Assembly: GCA_025924435.1 (NCBI GenBank)
Contig: JAICIL010000196.1
Coordinates: 1-8,402 of the forward strand
Length of the DNA: 8,402 nucleotides
Direction of reading: 5' to 3'
Origin: Chloroflexia bacterium
Lineage (GTDB): Bacteria > Chloroflexota > Chloroflexia > Thermomicrobiales > JALYUS01
How positions within the stretch are numbered: the first letter of the stretch is position 1; each line of letters opens with the position of its first letter. This document shows, piece after piece, positions 5,998-8,402 of the stretch. The notes under the pieces were generated by a model. It was not told the DNA's origin. It saw only the letters and a list, made by a program, of their open reading frames with translations, and searched no databases. The translations under genes and the position numbers were made by a program.

Positions 5998-6474
5998 ATG
6001 TCCGCATGGTTGCGACGCGCGACGGCGCGATGGGCGCGGTGGGCTTGCATCCCGTTGCTGGCGGCGCCGCTCCTCCTCGCGGCCTGCGGGAAGGATCGGG
6101 GCGACACCGGGGCGGTCGTCATCATCACGCCCGCGCCGCCGACGCCGACCAGCGTCGCGCGCAGCCTGACGCCGCCGCCCACCCTGCCGCCCTCCACGGC
6201 GGTCGCGTTCCCGTCGAACGCGCCGACGATCACGAATGCGACGGGCAGCCAACTGATCGCGGGTGTGAAGGCGAAGGTGAAGGACAGCGCGGACGGCCTC
6301 GTCTTGCGCGAATCCCCCTCCACGAAAGCGAAGCCGCTGGAATCGCTCGCCGCCGGCACGCAGTTGAACGTCCTCGCCGACCCGCAGGAGGCCGAGGGGC
6401 GGACGTGGGTGAAAGTCGGCCACGGCGGCAATCAGGGCTACGTCGCCGCAGAGTTTATCGAGCGGGTGCAGTGA
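5998..6474 (+). CDS. Lipoprotein with C-terminal bacterial SH3 domain
   Basis: The protein is exported and lipid-anchored, with a ligand- or wall-binding SH3 domain. The N-terminus has an arginine-rich segment, then CIPLLAAPLLLAAC with a clear lipobox (LAAC, lipidated Cys30). A Pro/Thr-rich linker follows, at about residues 43-80 (TPAPPTPTS, TPPPTLPPS). The SH3 domain occupies about 88-156, with the hallmarks LVLRESPSTKAKPLESLAAGT, WVKVGHGGNQGYVAAEFI. This fold often binds cell-wall peptide or proteins in secreted factors; no catalytic domain is attached here. ATG 5998 has GAGGAG eleven bases upstream. ATG 5947 and 5974 are in frame but lack a ribosome binding site; from 5947 the protein would be 175 residues. 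The gene ends 34 bp before the solute-binding protein, so co-transcription is likely. Confidence 0.85.
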   Translation: MSAWLRRATARWARWACIPLLAAPLLLAACGKDRGDTGAVVIITPAPPTPTSVARSLTPPPTLPPSTAVAFPSNAPTITNATGSQLIAGVKAKVKDSADGLVLRESPSTKAKPLESLAAGTQLNVLADPQEAEGRTWVKVGHGGNQGYVAAEFIERVQ

Positions 6475-6475
6475 G

Positions 6476-6492
6476 CAGTAGACAGTAGACAG
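6476..6492 (+). repeat. Two tandem tagacag heptads, inverted relative to those in the next gene
   Basis: tagacag occurs at 6479-6485 and 6486-6492, directly after the SH3 lipoprotein stop codon. The 17-nt stretch 6476-6492 is the exact reverse complement of 6574-6590 inside the signal peptide of the downstream gene. The start codon and ribosome binding site of that gene lie between them. Confidence 0.92.
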
Positions 6493-6508
6493 TGGAGAAA
6501 GTATCGGG

Positions 6509-8335
6509 ATGGCAGACGTGGACAAGAAACAGCATGTGGACAGTGTGACGACGCGATGGCGGGTCGCCCGTTTCTGTCTACTGTCTACTGTCTACTGTCT
6601 ACTCCTCCCGCTGCTCGCGGCATGCGGCGGATCGAAATCGCCCGCCGCGCCGAATGCCAGCGCGCCGCCCGTCGGTGTGTCGCCGCCCGCCGCTGTGCGG
6701 GTCGCGCCGACCGGGGTGGCCGCGACACAGGTTCCGGGCGTGCCGCCCGCGCCGAGCGTCGCGCCCGGCCCGGCGTCGTCGCCGCCCGCCAACCCGAACG
6801 ATCCGGCGGCGGGCATCACCGAGGTCGGCACGGCGGATGCGCGGACGCTCAACCCGATCCTGATCGCCGACCCGACCTCGCTCGCGCTCTCGCGGCTTTT
6901 CTTCAGCGGCCTCGTCAACCTCAACCCGAAGGACGGCACGCCGACGCCCGATCTCGCCGAAGCGTGGACCGTCTCGGACGACGGCCTGACCTACACCTTC
7001 ACGCTGCGCCCCAAGGTGCAGTGGAGCGACAGCCAGGCGCTGACGGCGGACGATATCGCCTTCTCCTACAACCTCTACCTGAACCGCGACGCCAACTCGC
7101 CGCGCTACAACACGGCCTACGCGGTGGTCGAGAGCGTGACGACGGTCAATGACCATACCGTCCGCTTCAAACTGCGGCTGCCGACGGCCAGTTTCCTCAC
7201 CGATGTCGCGACCTTCGGCATCGTGCCGCAGCACAGCCTCGTCAACACCCAACCGGCGGACCTCGCCGCGAGCGACTTCGGCACGACGAGCAACATCGTC
7301 GGCACCGGCCCCTTCCGGATGGTGCGCTGGCTGCGCTCCGAGCGGATCGAGGCGGACGCCAACCCGCAGTATCACCTCGGCCCGGTCGCGTCCCTGCACT
7401 ACACGTACATCGTCCTGCCGACCGACGACGCCGTGCGCGACGCGCTGGCGACCGGCAAGGCGGACTTCGGCGTCGTCTCTCCCGCCGTGCGGAAGGGTCT
7501 CGCGAACACGCCGGGCGTCAAACTGACGACGTACGACACCTACGACATGACCTATGTCGGCCTGCAACTCGATGCCACCAAACCCGCGAGCAGGTTCTTC
7601 GGCGATGCCAACATCCGCAAGGCGCTGATGCTCGCGCTCGACCGCGACGCGATGCTCCAGAGCGCGCGGAGCGGCGTCGGCATCGTCGCGGACGGCGTGC
7701 AGCCGCCGCCCTCGTGGGCGTACACGCCGGTGGAGCCGCGCTACCGGCAGAATCTCGACGAGGCGAAGCGGCTCCTCGACGCGGCGGGCTGGAAGGCCGG
7801 CGCGGACGGCATCCGGGTGAAGGATCGCCAGACGTTTTCGTTCACGCTCGCCACGAACTCCAGCGACCCGATCCGCGAAGCCTACGCCGGGTTGCTGCGC
7901 GATGCGTGGGCGAAAGTCGGCGTCAATGTCACGATCGCCTCCGAGAAGTGGGCGACCTTCGTGGATCGCGTGACGCGGACGCACGATTTCGACGCCTTCG
8001 TCGCCAGTTACGCCGGCAATGTGGACCCGGACGTCTCGTCGCTCTTCTCGATTGACGCGGCGAAGACGGGCCTCAACGCCGGGCGCTATCTCAATACCGA
8101 TGTGGACGGCATGCTCAGCAAAGCGCGCGGCATCTACAAACCGGAGCAGCAGGCCGAGCGCAAGGATTTGTACACGAAGATCCAGCAGCGCGTCATGACC
8201 GATCTGCCGATCTTGCCGCTCGACTTCTCGAAAGAGACCGTCGCCGTGCGCGATCGTGTGAAGGGTTTCGATGCCTCCGCCAACGATCTCGGCCTCCGCT
8301 TCCGCGCCCTCGCGTATACGTGGAGCGTGGGGTAG
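6509..8335 (+). CDS. ABC transporter substrate-binding lipoprotein, family 5 (peptide/nickel/oligosaccharide type)
   Basis: This 608-residue extracytoplasmic binding protein delivers oligopeptides or similar ligands to an ABC importer. The signal peptide has Arg/Lys in the n-region, the core FCLLSTVYCLLLPLLAAC and a lipobox Cys39. A Pro/Ala/Val-rich linker runs to about residue 100. The family 5 fold then follows, with TLNPILIADPTSLALSRLFF, PDLAEAWTVSDDGLTYTF, TADDIAFSYNLY and GTGPFRMVRW. The C-terminal lobe has NIRKALMLALDRDAML, AKRLLDAAGW and the late motif LPILPLDF. ATG 6509 has GGAGAA (6494-6499) about nine bases upstream; GTG 6545 would also give a signal peptide. The signal core is encoded by four tandem 7-bp repeats (6574-6601), so copy-number change would frameshift the gene. 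The ligand cannot be told from sequence. Permease and ATPase genes should follow to the right. Confidence 0.96.
   Translation: MADVDKKQHVDSVTTRWRVARFCLLSTVYCLLLPLLAACGGSKSPAAPNASAPPVGVSPPAAVRVAPTGVAATQVPGVPPAPSVAPGPASSPPANPNDPAAGITEVGTADARTLNPILIADPTSLALSRLFFSGLVNLNPKDGTPTPDLAEAWTVSDDGLTYTFTLRPKVQWSDSQALTADDIAFSYNLYLNRDANSPRYNTAYAVVESVTTVNDHTVRFKLRLPTASFLTDVATFGIVPQHSLVNTQPADLAASDFGTTSNIVGTGPFRMVRWLRSERIEADANPQYHLGPVASLHYTYIVLPTDDAVRDALATGKADFGVVSPAVRKGLANTPGVKLTTYDTYDMTYVGLQLDATKPASRFFGDANIRKALMLALDRDAMLQSARSGVGIVADGVQPPPSWAYTPVEPRYRQNLDEAKRLLDAAGWKAGADGIRVKDRQTFSFTLATNSSDPIREAYAGLLRDAWAKVGVNVTIASEKWATFVDRVTRTHDFDAFVASYAGNVDPDVSSLFSIDAAKTGLNAGRYLNTDVDGMLSKARGIYKPEQQAERKDLYTKIQQRVMTDLPILPLDFSKETVAVRDRVKGFDASANDLGLRFRALAYTWSVG
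6574..6601 (+). repeat. Four tandem ctgtcta heptads inside the signal peptide
   Basis: Perfect copies lie at 6574-6580, 6581-6587, 6588-6594 and 6595-6601, followed by the related ctcctcc. Three copies (21 bp) equal seven codons and encode LSTVYCL. The array is thus translated as the hydrophobic core (residues 22-31) of the binding-protein signal peptide. Confidence 0.97.
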
Positions 8336-8347
8336 GACTGAGGACTG
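8334..8347 (+). repeat. Two tandem aggactg heptads at the end of the binding-protein gene
   Basis: aggactg is repeated at 8334-8340 and 8341-8347, overlapping the stop codon (8333-8335). On the other strand it reads cagtcct, which shares the CAGT core and 7-bp period of the other heptads. Two copies only, so relatedness is uncertain. Confidence 0.6.
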
Positions 8348-8394
8348 AGTGAGACGCGGGACTCTGCTTCCATTCAATTGAAAGGCGAAATTAC

Positions 8395-8402
8395 ATGCCT
8401 GA
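8395..8402 (+). CDS. Possible start of the next gene (truncated by the window edge)
   Basis: ATG at 8395 opens a frame cut off after eight bases. A weak AAAGG (8381-8385) lies nine bases upstream. The AT-rich palindrome ttcaattgaa (8373-8382) precedes it. After a binding-protein gene a permease would be expected, but nothing of the protein is visible. Confidence 0.3.

Noticed and set aside
5000..6007. Minus-strand 335-residue frame opposite the aldolase
   Set aside because: It is antisense to a complete aldolase with catalytic residues and has no domain of its own.
4924..6601. Heptad repeats as a CRISPR array
   Set aside because: Units are 7 bp with no spacers of regular length and no cas genes, so they do not fit a CRISPR layout.
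6599..8377. Minus-strand 592-residue frame opposite the binding protein
   Set aside because: It is antisense to a full family 5 binding-protein gene, has Arg/Val-rich low-complexity translation, and shows no motif.

Overview
This is a GC-rich window that most resembles an accessory region of a Chloroflexota (Thermomicrobia- or Roseiflexus-like) chromosome. That placement is an inference. It rests on high GC in the third codon position, strong GGAGG-type ribosome binding sites, an F420-type luciferase-like oxidoreductase, lipoproteins with Pro/Thr-rich linkers, and many CCTAACCCC...GGGGTTAGG hairpin repeats. No rRNA or ribosomal-protein marker is present to settle the taxonomy.

Layout. Positions 1-118 hold a large two-part inverted repeat. 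It runs into the 3' end of a minus-strand formylglycine-generating enzyme gene (84-1106) and supplies its last residues and stop codon. A second, composite repeat of the same family (1110-1251) begins three bases upstream of that gene's likely ATG. A divergent plus-strand luciferase-like monooxygenase (1344-2282) follows, with a 7-bp inverted repeat over its putative promoter. It converges, with a 38-bp gap, on a 768-residue minus-strand BNR/Asp-box beta-propeller protein (2321-4627). Next come a minus-strand tRNA-Phe(GAA) with a clear sigma-70-type promoter and a heptad-based inverted repeat (4924-5003). The rest of the window is plus-strand: an HpcH/HpaI-family aldolase (5084-5848), an SH3-domain lipoprotein (5998-6474) and a family 5 solute-binding lipoprotein (6509-8335). 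The first bases of a possible next gene lie at the right edge.

How the genes fit together. The SH3 lipoprotein and the solute-binding protein are 34 bp apart and are probably co-transcribed; transporter permeases would be expected to the right. The other genes look like independent units. No sulfatase, the substrate of the formylglycine-generating enzyme, is present.

The most unusual feature is a 7-bp tandem repeat (CAGTNNN on one strand, e.g. ctgtcta) that appears at four places. In the solute-binding protein gene, four tandem ctgtcta copies encode the hydrophobic core of the lipoprotein signal peptide. Because 7 is not a multiple of 3, copy-number change would frameshift the gene. Loss of exactly one copy would bring a second ATG (6556) into frame with the same lipobox. 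This looks like a possible contingency locus and deserves checking.
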